Positions 36,928 through 44,845 of a DNA stretch of 64,000 bases are shown piece after piece. Origin of the DNA: JBBSBL01 sp046330255 (GTDB lineage Bacteria > Actinomycetota > Thermoleophilia > Solirubrobacterales > Solirubrobacteraceae); assembly GCA_046330255.1 (NCBI GenBank), contig JAXLTC010000001.1:1302001-1366000 (forward strand). The letters are read 5' to 3'. A model generated the notes under the pieces. It was not told where the DNA came from, made no database searches, and saw nothing but the letters and a program-made list of their open reading frames with translations. The translations under genes were made by a program, and so were the position numbers. Position 1 is the first letter of the stretch; every line of letters begins with the position of its first letter.

Positions 36928-37401
36928 GTGCTCCCGCGCGAGTACGAGACGCAGAACTGCTCGGTGGCCCGGACGCTCGAGTTGATCGGCGACCGCTGGA
37001 CCATCCTGATCGTGCGGGACGCGTTCCTCGGAGTGCGGCGCTTCGACGACTTCCAGCGCAGCCTCGGGATCGCCCGCAACGTCCTCGCCGGGCGGCTCCA
37101 GCGACTGACCGACGACGGCGTCCTCGAACGCCGGCGCTACCAGGAGCGGCCGGTGCGCTGCGAGTACGCGCTGACACGCCGCGGACTGGACCTCTGGCCC
37201 GTGATCGTGTCGCTGAAGCGCTGGGGCGACACGCACCTCGCCCCCGAGGGCAAGCCGCTCCTGTTCGAGCACCGCGACTGCGGCGGGGAGATCGACCTCG
37301 ACCCGCGCTGCGGCCGCTGCGGCGAGGAGGTCGGGGTGGGGGGCGTGGTCGCCCGGCCCGGCCCGGGCGCCGTCCTGCCGCGCACCACCGCCGCCGCGTA
37401 G
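36928..37401 (+). CDS. HxlR-type winged-helix regulator with zinc ribbon
   Basis: A 157-residue regulator. The HxlR domain is 'NCSVARTLELIGDRWTILIV', with the hallmark Cys, then 'FDDFQRSLGIARNVLAGRLQ' and the wing 'RRRYQERPVRCEYALT'. A C-terminal part has 'EHRDCGGEIDLDPRCGRCGE', with Cys residues arranged as a small zinc ribbon, which is common in longer HxlR members. The hallmark Cys can sense electrophiles or oxidants. It directly follows the MFS exporter gene and so may control it. Confidence 0.86.
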   Translation: MLPREYETQNCSVARTLELIGDRWTILIVRDAFLGVRRFDDFQRSLGIARNVLAGRLQRLTDDGVLERRRYQERPVRCEYALTRRGLDLWPVIVSLKRWGDTHLAPEGKPLLFEHRDCGGEIDLDPRCGRCGEEVGVGGVVARPGPGAVLPRTTAAA

Positions 37402-37446
37402 GACGCCGGCGCAGGGAAGGCGCAGGCGGCCGTCGAACCCGGGGCC

Positions 37447-38106
37447 GTGACCACCGCGCTCCGGCGCCACGGCCCGTTCGGGGTCGCGCGCATCGGGGTC
37501 GGGGCCGCGCGCGACGCGCTCGGCCCGGCGCTGCGCCTGCACGAGACCCACGTCTGGTACGAGCTCGACCTCGCGACGCCGGAGGCCCCCGCGCCGCCCG
37601 GCGGCCTGGTCGTGCGCCGCGCGCTGCGCGAGGAGGTCGGGCTGCTCAACGAGATCCCGGCGACCGGGGTGCGCCGCGCGCGCGGACTGCTGGAGCGCGG
37701 CGGGACGCTGTGGCTCGCGTTCCTCGAGGAGCGCCCGGCGTTCTCCTGCTGGACCTGGCTCGCCGACACGCCGCTGCGGGCGGCGCACGGCGGCTGGCTG
37801 GCGCTGCCGGAGGGCGTCGCCTGCCTCGAGGACTCCGTCACCGCGGAGCCGTTCCGCGGGCTCGGCGTGGCCCCCGCGGCGTGGGGAGTGGTGGCGGTCG
37901 CGCTCCGCGCGCGCGGCGCGGAGTCGCTCGTGACCAAGGTCGGGGAGGACAACGCGCCCTCGCGGCGCGCCGTGGAGAAGGCCGGCTTCGTCGCGGTCGC
38001 GACGATGCGGACCGACCGCACATGGCCGCGCAGCCGGGTCCGGGTGAGCGATCCGGCCACTCCCGCCGCCCGCGCGCTCGCCTCGAGGCTCGAGCGGCGC
38101 TTCTGA
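37447..38106 (+). CDS. GNAT-family acetyltransferase-like protein
   Basis: A 219-residue protein starting with GTG 37447. The acetyl-CoA motif A is 'CLEDSVTAEPFRGLGVAPAA', in which RGLGVA is the pyrophosphate loop. Motif B is 'TKVGEDNAPSRRAVEKAGF', where N-x-x-S-R-x-x-x-E-K-x-G-F is the classical end of a GNAT domain. The N-terminal 100 residues are less conserved. The substrate is unknown. It follows the HxlR regulator with a 45-bp gap and may be in the same unit. Confidence 0.8.
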   Translation: MTTALRRHGPFGVARIGVGAARDALGPALRLHETHVWYELDLATPEAPAPPGGLVVRRALREEVGLLNEIPATGVRRARGLLERGGTLWLAFLEERPAFSCWTWLADTPLRAAHGGWLALPEGVACLEDSVTAEPFRGLGVAPAAWGVVAVALRARGAESLVTKVGEDNAPSRRAVEKAGFVAVATMRTDRTWPRSRVRVSDPATPAARALASRLERRF

Positions 38107-38193
38107 CCGATCCGGCCAGAACCCGCGCGCCGGGCGGTCGTGTCCCGCTACGCTGCTCCTCCGGCCTCACGCCCTCAGGAGACCACCCCCTCG

Positions 38194-38625
38194 ATGCCCC
38201 GACTTCGCCTGCTCGCGCCGCTTCTCGCCGTCCTCGCGCTTTCCTTCGCCGCATGCGGCGGGTCGGGCGGGAGCGGCAACAAGGACGAGACCCAGATCCG
38301 CAACGCGGTGACCGACTACGTCGGCGCGTTCGTCGGCAAGGACGCGGCGAAGGCCTGCTCGCTGCTCACCGCGGGCGCCCAGCAGCGCCTGGCCGCGCAG
38401 GCCGGGGAGGCCGGCAGCTCATGCGAGAAGACCCTCGGTCGCGTCGTGAACACGCTCGTGACCAAGCGGGTCGCCTCCCAGCTGAAGCGGATCAAGGTCG
38501 ACTCCGTGAAGGTCGACGGGAACACGGCGACCGTCGAGACCACGCCCAACTTCGGCGGCCAGAGCAAGCCGACCGAGATGAAGAAGGTCCAGGGGCAGTG
38601 GCTCGTGAACGGGGACGCGCAGTAG
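38194..38625 (+). CDS. Lipoprotein with NTF2-like/DUF4878-like fold
   Basis: A 143-residue lipoprotein. The lipobox is LSFAAC. The mature part begins GGSGGSGNKDETQIRNAV, then 'DYVGAFVGKDAAKACSLLTA' and 'QWLVNGDAQ', the pattern of small NTF2-like lipoproteins in which a cone-shaped domain binds small ligands or partners. Two further Cys (KACSLL, SSCEKT) may form a disulfide. AGGAGA lies before the ATG. Function unknown. Confidence 0.75.
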   Translation: MPRLRLLAPLLAVLALSFAACGGSGGSGNKDETQIRNAVTDYVGAFVGKDAAKACSLLTAGAQQRLAAQAGEAGSSCEKTLGRVVNTLVTKRVASQLKRIKVDSVKVDGNTATVETTPNFGGQSKPTEMKKVQGQWLVNGDAQ

Positions 38626-38648
38626 GGCGGAGCCGGTCGGTCGATCGA

Positions 38649-38722
38649 TGGGCGGTGCAGGGCTCGAACCTGCGGCCTCCTGCGTGTAAAGCAGGCGCTC
38701 TGGCCAGCTGAGCTAACCGCCC
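38649..38722 (-). tRNA. tRNA-Val (TAC)
   Basis: Minus strand, 5' end GGGCGGTTAGCTCAGCTGGC. The anticodon loop CTTTACA gives TAC (Val). The T-arm is GCAGGTTCGAGCCCTGC, the acceptor stem pairs over 7 bp, and the discriminator is A. Confidence 0.95.
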
Positions 38723-38768
38723 GCCGGCGATGGTAGCCGGGCGCCGGCCGCCTGCCACAATCGGCGAC

Positions 38769-39116
38769 GTGCCCGTTCTGGACCGCTCCGTCCTCTGGCG
38801 CGCGGCGCTCGCCCAGGTGCTGGGCGTCGCCGCGCTCGCCGTCGCGCTCGCGCTCGCGCTGCCGCACTCCTTCTTCGAGGATCGGGGCTGGGCGGTGGGA
38901 CCGCTCGCGTGGCTGGCGTGCGCGGCGGTGACCGCGCGCGTCGTGCGCCTGCCCGTGGCGCCCACGCTGATCGGCGCGGCGCTCGCCGGCGTGCCGAGCG
39001 GGCTCGCGACGCTCGCCGGCCTGCACTGGCTCGGCGCGCTGCTCGCGGTAGGGGTGCTCGCGGCCTGGTGCGCGGCGCTGGCCGCGCACCGGCGCGCGGC
39101 GGCCGCAGACTCGTAA
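38769..39116 (+). CDS. Small hydrophobic membrane protein, unknown function
   Basis: From GTG 38769 the protein has 115 residues and four hydrophobic segments ('LAQVLGVAALAVALALALPH', 'WAVGPLAWLACAAVTARVV', 'TLIGAALAGVPSGLATLAG', 'LGALLAVGVLAAWCAALAA'). I recognise no family. It lies between tRNA-Val and tRNA-Glu genes that run the other way. CACAAT is 7 bp before the start and could be a -10 element. Confidence 0.6.
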   Translation: MPVLDRSVLWRAALAQVLGVAALAVALALALPHSFFEDRGWAVGPLAWLACAAVTARVVRLPVAPTLIGAALAGVPSGLATLAGLHWLGALLAVGVLAAWCAALAAHRRAAAADS

Positions 39117-39144
39117 CGCGGCGCGGGGCGCGAGTCGTGGTCAG

Positions 39145-39216
39145 TACCCCCAGGGGGAATCGAACCCCCGCTACCAGCGTGAAAGGCTGGCGTGCTGACC
39201 GCTACACCATGGGGGC
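39145..39216 (-). tRNA. tRNA-Glu (TTC)
   Basis: Minus strand, 5' end GCCCCCATGGTGTAGCGGTC. The anticodon loop CTTTCAC gives TTC (Glu). The T-arm is GGGGGTTCGATTCCCCC, with a 7-bp acceptor stem and discriminator A. Confidence 0.95.
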
Positions 39217-39247
39217 GGGGCAGCGCCCCGATTCTACGGCGGGCCTG

Positions 39248-39269
39248 GGCGCCGGCCGAGGCCGGCGCC
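39248..39269 (-). terminator. Hairpin between a small gene and tRNA-Glu
   Basis: GGCGCCGGCC (39248-39257), GA, GGCCGGCGCC (39260-39269), a nearly perfect palindrome 33 bp after the stop of the small gene at 39302-39520 on the minus strand. A second short stem (CGGGGC-AGC-GCCCCG, 39216-39230) follows before tRNA-Glu. Confidence 0.5.
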
Positions 39270-39301
39270 GGACGCCGGGCGTCAGGCGGTCGTCGACGCG
39301 C

Positions 39302-39520
39302 TCACCCGTCGTCCTCCGCGGCCGGGAACGCCAGGCGCGTGCCGTAGTAGGGCTCCCCGCGGCGCACGAACTTCGCGGTGCGCCGGTGGAGGTCGAACCA
39401 CTCCTCGCCCACGCGCAGGGCGCGGCCGCCGTCTGCGACCTCGTCTACGCGCGCCTCGCGCGTCTCCCCGAGCGAGCGCACCTCCACGGCCATCCCCGCC
39501 ACCGGGACGATCCTCGGCAT
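39302..39520 (-). CDS. Small soluble protein, unknown function
   Basis: A 72-residue protein (start ATG 39520) with an ordered strand-rich look: 'MAVEVRSLGETREARVDEVA', 'RALRVGEEWFDLHRRTAKFV' and 'RRGEPYYGTRLAF'. The WFDLHRRT and YYGTR parts suggest a small beta-barrel. I do not recognise it. It has its own terminator-like hairpin, and it is divergent from tRNA-Lys. Confidence 0.6.
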   Translation of the reverse strand: MPRIVPVAGMAVEVRSLGETREARVDEVADGGRALRVGEEWFDLHRRTAKFVRRGEPYYGTRLAFPAAEDDG

Positions 39521-39578
39521 GGCGTCGAGTCTGCCACGGCGGGCCGGCGGGCCACCACCCGTCTGCGACGATCCACGC

Positions 39579-39651
39579 GCGCCTCTAGCTCATCTGGTTA
39601 GAGCACCGGACTTTTAATCCGGCGGGCCGGGTTCGAGTCCCGGGGGGCGCA
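39579..39651 (+). tRNA. tRNA-Lys (TTT), used as integration site
   Basis: 5' end GCGCCTCTAGCTCATCTGGT; the anticodon loop CTTTTAA gives TTT (Lys). The T-arm is CCGGGTTCGAGTCCCGG, the acceptor stem pairs over 7 bp and the discriminator is A. The gene is complete. Its 3' half from just after the anticodon is repeated at 42610-42646, which marks it as the target of an integrated element. Confidence 0.95.
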
Positions 39652-39653
39652 CT
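39617..39653 (+). repeat. Left att-type repeat (37 bp, within tRNA-Lys)
   Basis: Runs from the anticodon loop/stem to two bases past the tRNA. It is identical to 42610-42646. With one mismatch the match extends left by five bases over the anticodon T-run. Confidence 0.85.
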
Positions 39654-39818
39654 GACCGCTGCGGTTCCGGCCCGGAGGTGTGGACATGCGCTATCGGGAG
39701 CGGAGCGATTTCCCCTCTCGTGCCCCCAGGGCGCGATCCCCGCAGGGCGTCTTCCGAACCCTGTTCAAGTCGCGGAGCGCGACGATCAAGGACCCGCCTG
39801 GCACAGGCGACTGCGCGA

Positions 39819-39824
39819 TAGGGT
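39819..39824 (+). promoter_or_regulatory. -10-like element TAGGGT before the Mrr gene
   Basis: TAGGGT is 7 bp before the ATG at 39832, so the island's transcript may be leaderless. The rest of 39654-39818 shows no gene I can support. Confidence 0.4.
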
Positions 39825-39831
39825 CGGGTTC

Positions 39832-40731
39832 ATGGCGGACATCACAACTCGCCGCCAAGGCGAGATGCTTCAAGCCATCTTCCGTGTGCTGGTCGAGGAA
39901 CCTGAGGGCCTTCAGGCGAAGCACGCCATCGCCCGCGGCGAGAACGTAATGGACCTGACCGACTTCGAGAAGGCGACCTTCCCGAAGAACCCCAATGTGG
40001 TCCGATTCCCGAAGATCGTCCGCTTCGCCACGATCAACTCGGTCAAGGCCGGGTGGCTCCTCAAACACAAAGGCGTGTGGACCCTCACCGAGGACGGCCG
40101 TGCGGCGCTCGACAAGTTCCCCGACGCAGAGGCGCTCTTTCGAGAGTCGCGCCGCCTGTACCGAAAGTGGAAGGCAGAGCAGCCCGACGAGGCCAGCAAC
40201 GGGGCGCCTGACGAGTCCGAGACCACCCTGCTCGCCGCCACTACTTTGGAGGAGGCCGAGGAGTCGGCGCGGGGAGACATCCTCGGCTACATGGCCGAGA
40301 CCCCGCCTTATCGCTTCCAGGACCTCGTCGCCAAGCTCTTGGAAGCTATGGGCTATCACGTCGTCTGGATTGCCCCGAAGGGCCCCGACGGTGGCCTTGA
40401 CCTGCTAGCCCAAACCGACCCCCTTGGCGTCACCGGCCCACGAATCAAGGGACAGGTCAAGCGGCGCGCCGACAGTAAGGTCAGCGAAGACGAGCTGCGC
40501 TCGTTCTTGTCGCTGATCGAGTCGCATGACGTGGGCCTGTTCATCTCTTTGGGCGGGTTCACGCGTGATGCACAACGCCACGCACGGGACACCTCGCGGC
40601 GCGTCACGCTGATAGACGGCGAGGGACTTCTCGATCTCTGGGTCGAGCACTACGAGGGTCTCGACGAGGACGGGCGGCAACTCCTCCCAGTCAAGCCCGT
40701 CCACTTCCTCGACCGCGACGCGCTCGGGTAG
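39832..40731 (+). CDS. Mrr-type restriction endonuclease
   Basis: A 299-residue protein. The N-terminal half (residues 1-115) looks like a winged-helix Mrr_N domain ('GWLLKHKGVWTLTEDGRAAL'). After an acidic linker comes the catalytic Mrr domain: 'RFQDLVAKLLEAMGYHV', then Asp190 in GPDGGLDLL and the QxK motif in IKGQVKRR (Gln208, Lys210). A Gln (163) stands where the first helix often has Glu. Mrr enzymes cleave DNA with foreign methylation, so it is probably a type IV defence nuclease. The next gene starts 9 bp later, so the two are likely one operon. Confidence 0.9.
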   Translation: MADITTRRQGEMLQAIFRVLVEEPEGLQAKHAIARGENVMDLTDFEKATFPKNPNVVRFPKIVRFATINSVKAGWLLKHKGVWTLTEDGRAALDKFPDAEALFRESRRLYRKWKAEQPDEASNGAPDESETTLLAATTLEEAEESARGDILGYMAETPPYRFQDLVAKLLEAMGYHVVWIAPKGPDGGLDLLAQTDPLGVTGPRIKGQVKRRADSKVSEDELRSFLSLIESHDVGLFISLGGFTRDAQRHARDTSRRVTLIDGEGLLDLWVEHYEGLDEDGRQLLPVKPVHFLDRDALG

Positions 40732-40740
40732 CGCCAACGA

Positions 40741-42561
40741 GTGGCGCACTATCTCGCTCTAGTGCTGTTGTTCGCGCTAACGGGCATGGCGGCCTGCACG
40801 CCATCGGCCGCGTATGCCGGCGATATCGCTCTGACCATCTCGCCGGACCCGACCCAAGAGAAGGTTGTATCCGTCACGGCGTCGGGTACGGCGAACGCGG
40901 CTGGGCAACTCCGCTTGTACTACGACCCCGGCCCGCAGGGAGCGGGGGGCGCGACCGGATGCCATCGCTCGTCGCTCGACGCCGTGGATCTGGCGCTGAC
41001 AAACGTCGGGCTCGGATCGTTCTCGGTTCAGCGGGACTTCACGCCATCTGCATCCGGCACGTACTACGCCTGCGCCGAACTCTCTCCAAACGGCTACGAC
41101 ATCGAAGCCAGCGCGGCGGTCGCGATCTCCGTGCGGTCGCCGCGTGCCAGCGTCGCGTCCTTGGTCGACGGAGAGTTGCACGGGGATCTTCCAGCCGGGG
41201 TCACCGTCGCGGGCGGCGTCGAGGTCGCGCGGAGACTGCACGTCTGGGCGATCGGCAACCGCGCGACTGACCGCCAGCCGCCGTGCCCAGCCCGCTCCTC
41301 GGCCGCCAGCCTGTGGAACCTCGGAGGGGACACCCAGCGGCTCACCGCGGAGGCAGGTACCCCGATCGGTCCCGGTCCCTACACCTTCCACGGGACGTTC
41401 ACTCCCCAACTCGTCGGCTCCTATGCCCTTTGCAGCTACGTAGAGCGAAACGACGCACTCCTACCGGACGGGGCAAGCTCGACCACTGTGGACGTTGCGC
41501 CATCGAGAGCGACGGTGTCTGTGATTCCGACCCAGAACCGGGGCGAGGGCGAGCCGATCTCGTTCCGGCTGGTTGGCTGGACGGAAGCTGCACGGCACCT
41601 TCGGGTCCGTTGGTCGCTCGATACGGAGGAAGCGGACCTCGTACTCCCCCCGGGCAGCTTCGACCGCACGCTGCGCTTCGTGCCCGCCCGTGCAACCGCG
41701 TACTCCATCTACGCGTCGATCCTCGACGAGAGCATTGTCCGCTACGGCTCGAGTCGACTGTTCCCGGTGAGTGCTCGGGCATCCGCGCGCATCGTCTCCT
41801 GCTGCGCGCCGGTGCGGCCCCGATCACTCGCGCCAAAAGCGGCCCAGCGCGTGCCCTACGGGCGACGGACCGTGTTCCGCTGGACGGCGAGTCAAGGTGA
41901 TGACCGGCTCGAGCTCTACGCCACCCAGCCGCGCGACGGAACCAAGCCGATCTGGACGGGCGAACCACGCGCTGGATCGTTCACGCTTGCCACCAAGCGG
42001 GTACTGAGTCCCGGACGGTACTGGTGGGTCGTAACGCGTGCGAACGGCGACTGGGCGCCCGTCCGAAGCGAGCCCACGGGCTTCACGGTCTCCCCGCCCC
42101 GCCTCCGCCACCTCTCGGTGCGGCCAGCGCTGTCGGGATTCAAGGCCGGCCACCTGAGCCTGCGGATCGGCACAGACCCGTTCGTCAATATCCGCGTCGT
42201 GGTCCGACACGGCCGCGGCGCCGTGGTTCGCCGCTTCACTACAAGGCCGCGCGCGGTCGCGCGCACATTCCGCTACCGCTGGCGGTGCCAGCAGCCCGGC
42301 CGCTACGCCTACTCCGTCGCGGCTTCGGACGCCTACGGCGCGGGACGGGTGGCTCGCGGCTCCTGGGTGGTCTTCTCATGCGTCCAGGACGATCGCCTTG
42401 CTCGTGCCCGCCGACGGCTCGCCCGCTATCGCCAGCTAGCTCGCGATCGCGCATACCGGCGCCGATGCGCCGCCCGAGGCGGGACGATCACTTACACGCT
42501 GGGCGTGCCGCGGTGCGTCATCTACGTGGTTCCCGTTGTGCCGATCGAGATTCAGGCGTGA
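40741..42561 (+). CDS. Exported multi-domain Ig-like protein of the island
   Basis: A 606-residue protein starting with GTG 40741. The N-terminus is a signal sequence (HYLALVLLFALTGMAACTPSAAYAG), with a possible lipobox at MAAC. Three related Ig/fibronectin-like modules follow (about residues 28-135, 136-255 and 256-345). The first two each contain a CYS-bearing final strand ('FTPSASGTYYACAEL' and 'FTPQLVGSYALCSYV'). A fourth strand-rich unit (about 350-450) has RTVFRWTASQGDDRLELYAT. The end is basic with paired Cys (YRRRCAARGGTITY, LGVPRCVIYV). I recognise no enzyme motif. Being in one transcript with an intracellular nuclease is unexpected. Confidence 0.75.
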   Translation: MAHYLALVLLFALTGMAACTPSAAYAGDIALTISPDPTQEKVVSVTASGTANAAGQLRLYYDPGPQGAGGATGCHRSSLDAVDLALTNVGLGSFSVQRDFTPSASGTYYACAELSPNGYDIEASAAVAISVRSPRASVASLVDGELHGDLPAGVTVAGGVEVARRLHVWAIGNRATDRQPPCPARSSAASLWNLGGDTQRLTAEAGTPIGPGPYTFHGTFTPQLVGSYALCSYVERNDALLPDGASSTTVDVAPSRATVSVIPTQNRGEGEPISFRLVGWTEAARHLRVRWSLDTEEADLVLPPGSFDRTLRFVPARATAYSIYASILDESIVRYGSSRLFPVSARASARIVSCCAPVRPRSLAPKAAQRVPYGRRTVFRWTASQGDDRLELYATQPRDGTKPIWTGEPRAGSFTLATKRVLSPGRYWWVVTRANGDWAPVRSEPTGFTVSPPRLRHLSVRPALSGFKAGHLSLRIGTDPFVNIRVVVRHGRGAVVRRFTTRPRAVARTFRYRWRCQQPGRYAYSVAASDAYGAGRVARGSWVVFSCVQDDRLARARRRLARYRQLARDRAYRRRCAARGGTITYTLGVPRCVIYVVPVVPIEIQA

Positions 42562-42609
42562 GCCGCTTCTCTTCGAACGGCCCGGCAACCAACCACCTTC
42601 ATCTTTTTG

Positions 42610-42646
42610 ATCCGGCGGGCCGGGTTCGAGTCCCGGGGGGCGCACT
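42610..42646 (+). repeat. Right att-type repeat (tRNA-Lys 3' end copy)
   Basis: A 37-bp perfect copy of 39617-39653. No tRNA 5' half precedes it, so it is the displaced original 3' end, or an att remnant, and not a gene. Confidence 0.85.
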
Positions 42647-42694
42647 CCTCGCGCTACCGGGACCGGTTGCAGATGCCGGTCGCGTTGGTTCCAC

Positions 42695-42743
42695 GTCCGA
42701 TCCTGTCCCGCGGTCGCAGGACGACCGGAACACGGGATCGGAC
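42695..42743. other. Inverted repeat upstream of the esterase gene
   Basis: GTCCGATCC (42695-42703) is mirrored by GGATCGGAC (42735-42743), 31 bp apart, just outside the island's right end. Nothing else is recognised in 42647-42848 except a GGGAGGAG ribosome site before 42849. Confidence 0.35.
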
Positions 42744-42848
42744 GGGATCCCGGTCCGCGGCCAGTCCCCCGGCGACCGCGCGGCGCAACTCCCGGCGCCC
42801 CGGCGGGTTTCGAGGGGCGTACGGTCGCCGTGAACGGGAGGAGACGAG

Positions 42849-43730
42849 ATGGGCTCTACGACGAGGTGGATCGCGCGCTCAGGTGCGCTGCTGGCGCTGG
42901 CGGCGACGATCGGGGCGTGCTCGGTGACCAAGCCGCCGGGCGACGGCGTCGTGCGCTACCGCGACCCGATCACGCAGGACATCAAGGTCATCGGCGGGAT
43001 CACCTACTCGACGAGCCAGGACGGCGTCGCCAACGACCTCAAGCTCGACCTCTACCAGCCGCGCACCGACACCGTCACCAAGCGTCCCGCGTTCGTCTGG
43101 ATCCACGGCGGCGGCTTCATCAAGGGTGGGCGCGGAGGCGGGGGGCTTGCGCCCTACTTCGCGTCGCTCGGCTACGTCGCCGTGTCGATCGACTACCGGC
43201 TGCTGCCGCCCGGCACGCCCGGTTGCGGTAGTCAGGGGTGGACGCCCCAGTGCGAGCAGGCGGCGCTGAACGCCCAGCACGACGCCCAGGCGGTGGTCCG
43301 CTGGCTGCGGGCGAACGCTTCCACCTACGGGATCGACCCGGACCGGATCGCGATGGGCGGGTCCTCCGCGGGCGCCGTCACCTCGCTGCTGGTCGCGACG
43401 CACTCAGAGGACGTGGGGGACAGCGGGAACCCCGGTCCGTCCTCGAAGGTCGGCGGCGTCGTCTCCGCGGCCGGCGGGATGCCGACCAATGAGTACATCG
43501 GCTCTGGCGACGCGGCCCCGCTGATGGTGAACGGCACGCTCGACACCACGGTCCCATTCGCGTGGGCGGAGTCCAACGCCGAGGCCTTCCTGAAGGCCGG
43601 CGTCTGGGCCGTCTTCGAGCCCCAGGAGGGCGTCGGGCACAACGTGATCGACGTCCGGAGCGACCTGATCAAGCAGCAGGGCGCATGGTTCCTGTGGTGG
43701 ACGATGAACCTGAAGGACGCGCAGCAGTAG
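42849..43730 (+). CDS. Lipoprotein carboxylesterase/lipase-like alpha/beta hydrolase
   Basis: A 293-residue protein with a lipobox (ATIGAC, Cys24), so it is anchored outside the membrane. The fold is that of hormone-sensitive-lipase/BD-FAE-type esterases: HGGGF (residues 86-90) forms the oxyanion hole, the nucleophile is Ser173 in GGSSAG, with Asp232 (GTLDTTVP) and His264 (GVGHNV). Two Cys in 'PGTPGCGSQGWTPQCEQAAL' may form a disulfide, fitting the outside location. The substrate is unknown. A GGGAGGAG site precedes the ATG. Confidence 0.87.
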   Translation: MGSTTRWIARSGALLALAATIGACSVTKPPGDGVVRYRDPITQDIKVIGGITYSTSQDGVANDLKLDLYQPRTDTVTKRPAFVWIHGGGFIKGGRGGGGLAPYFASLGYVAVSIDYRLLPPGTPGCGSQGWTPQCEQAALNAQHDAQAVVRWLRANASTYGIDPDRIAMGGSSAGAVTSLLVATHSEDVGDSGNPGPSSKVGGVVSAAGGMPTNEYIGSGDAAPLMVNGTLDTTVPFAWAESNAEAFLKAGVWAVFEPQEGVGHNVIDVRSDLIKQQGAWFLWWTMNLKDAQQ

Positions 43731-43757
43731 AACATCTAGGCTCCCGGCCGTAACGGC

Positions 43758-43780
43758 GGCGGCGTCCGCGGGACGCCGTC
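43758..43780 (+). terminator. Hairpin between the esterase and gnd
   Basis: GGCGTCC-GCG-GGACGCC (43761-43777), extended by further pairs to about 10 bp. It lies 30 bp after the esterase stop. A TAGGCT element at 43737-43742 is upstream, so the hairpin could also be part of the gnd leader. Confidence 0.4.
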
Positions 43781-43822
43781 GCTGACCGCGGACGGCGCGG
43801 CGCGCCGGAGAAGGGGGCCCAC

Positions 43823-44845
43823 GTGCAGCTAGGGATGATCGGACTCGGCCGGATGGGCGCGAACATGGTCCGGCGCCTGCAGAAGGACGGCCACGACTGC
43901 GTCGTCTACGACCCGAACGCGGACGCCGTCGCCGGGCTCGCGGGCGAGGGCGCGACCGGCAGCGACTCGGTCGCCGACCTCGTATCGAAGCTGGCGGCGC
44001 CGCGCCACGTCTGGCTGATGGTTCCGGCGGGGATCGTGGACTCGGTGCTGGACGATCTCACGCCGCACCTCGAGCGCGGCGACGCGGTGATCGACGGCGG
44101 CAACTCCTACTACCACGACGACCTGCGCCGCTCGGCGGCGCTCGCGGAGAAGGGGATCGAGTACCTCGACGTCGGCGTCAGCGGCGGCGTCTGGGGGCTG
44201 GAGCGCGGCTACTGCCTGATGATCGGCGGCCCCGACGACGCCGTCGGCCGCCTGGACGCGGTCTTCGCGGCGCTGGCGCCGGGCGTCGGCGACGTCGATC
44301 GCACGCCGGGCCTGAGCGGCGACCCGAGCCCCGCCGAGCAGGGCTATCTCCACTGCGGGCCCAGCGGCGCCGGCCACTTCGTGAAGATGGTCCACAACGG
44401 GATCGAGTACGGCGTGATGGCGGCCTACGCCGAGGGCCTGAACATCCTGCGCCACGCCAACTCCGGCGCGACCGCGCGGGAGGTCGATGCCGAGACGACG
44501 CCGCTGCGCCATCCCGAGCACTACCGCTACGACCTCGACCTCCCGGACGTCGCCGAGGTATGGCGCCGCGGCAGCGTGATCGGCTCCTGGCTCCTGGACC
44601 TGACCGCGATCGCGCTGCGCCGCGACGCCGCGCTGAGCGACTTCGGCGGCCGTGTCTCGGACTCGGGCGAAGGGCGCTGGACGATCACCGCCGCGATCGA
44701 CGAGTCGGTCCCGGCCCCCGTTCTGACCACCGCGCTGTACGAGCGCTTCAGCTCACGCGGGGAGGCGGAGTTCGCCGACCGGCTGCTGTCCGCGATGCGC
44801 TTCGAGTTCGGCGGCCACCACGAGAAGGCCGAGGGCTCGGGGTGA
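43823..44845 (+). CDS. gnd: 6-phosphogluconate dehydrogenase, short type
   Basis: A 340-residue 6-phosphogluconate dehydrogenase that converts 6-phosphogluconate to ribulose 5-phosphate and CO2. The cofactor site is GMIGLGRMGANMVRRL. 'VIDGGNSYYHDD' and 'DVGVSGGVWGLERGY' line the substrate site, and the catalytic Lys is in FVKMVHNGIEYG. The length is that of the short, YqeC/GndA-like, often NAD-linked form rather than the 470-residue E. coli enzyme. 'YDPNADA' after the second strand, with Asp and no Arg, also favours NAD. It is the first gene of a tightly coupled carbohydrate operon. Start GTG. Confidence 0.92.
   Translation: MQLGMIGLGRMGANMVRRLQKDGHDCVVYDPNADAVAGLAGEGATGSDSVADLVSKLAAPRHVWLMVPAGIVDSVLDDLTPHLERGDAVIDGGNSYYHDDLRRSAALAEKGIEYLDVGVSGGVWGLERGYCLMIGGPDDAVGRLDAVFAALAPGVGDVDRTPGLSGDPSPAEQGYLHCGPSGAGHFVKMVHNGIEYGVMAAYAEGLNILRHANSGATAREVDAETTPLRHPEHYRYDLDLPDVAEVWRRGSVIGSWLLDLTAIALRRDAALSDFGGRVSDSGEGRWTITAAIDESVPAPVLTTALYERFSSRGEAEFADRLLSAMRFEFGGHHEKAEGSG

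Larger units (their letters stand above)
39617..42646. mobile_element. tRNA-Lys integrated island without integrase
   Basis: The unit between the two 37-bp direct repeats is 2,993 bp. It holds only an Mrr-type nuclease gene and a secreted Ig-like protein gene. Both use more A/T-ending codons than flanking genes (for example aat, ttg, cta), and the DNA is visibly less GC-rich. Integration at the 3' half of a tRNA gene, which the element restores, is the standard result of tyrosine-recombinase insertion. No integrase gene or fragment is seen on either strand, so it was either lost or acted in trans. Confidence 0.75.

Noticed and set aside
39691..40359. A 222-residue minus-strand reading frame over the island's left part
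   Set aside because: It is the complementary shadow of the Mrr gene; its protein shows no domain pattern, while the plus-strand frame has the full catalytic motif set.
42610..42646. A second tRNA-Lys gene
   Set aside because: Only the 3' half is present; no D-arm, acceptor 5' strand or full anticodon arm precedes it.
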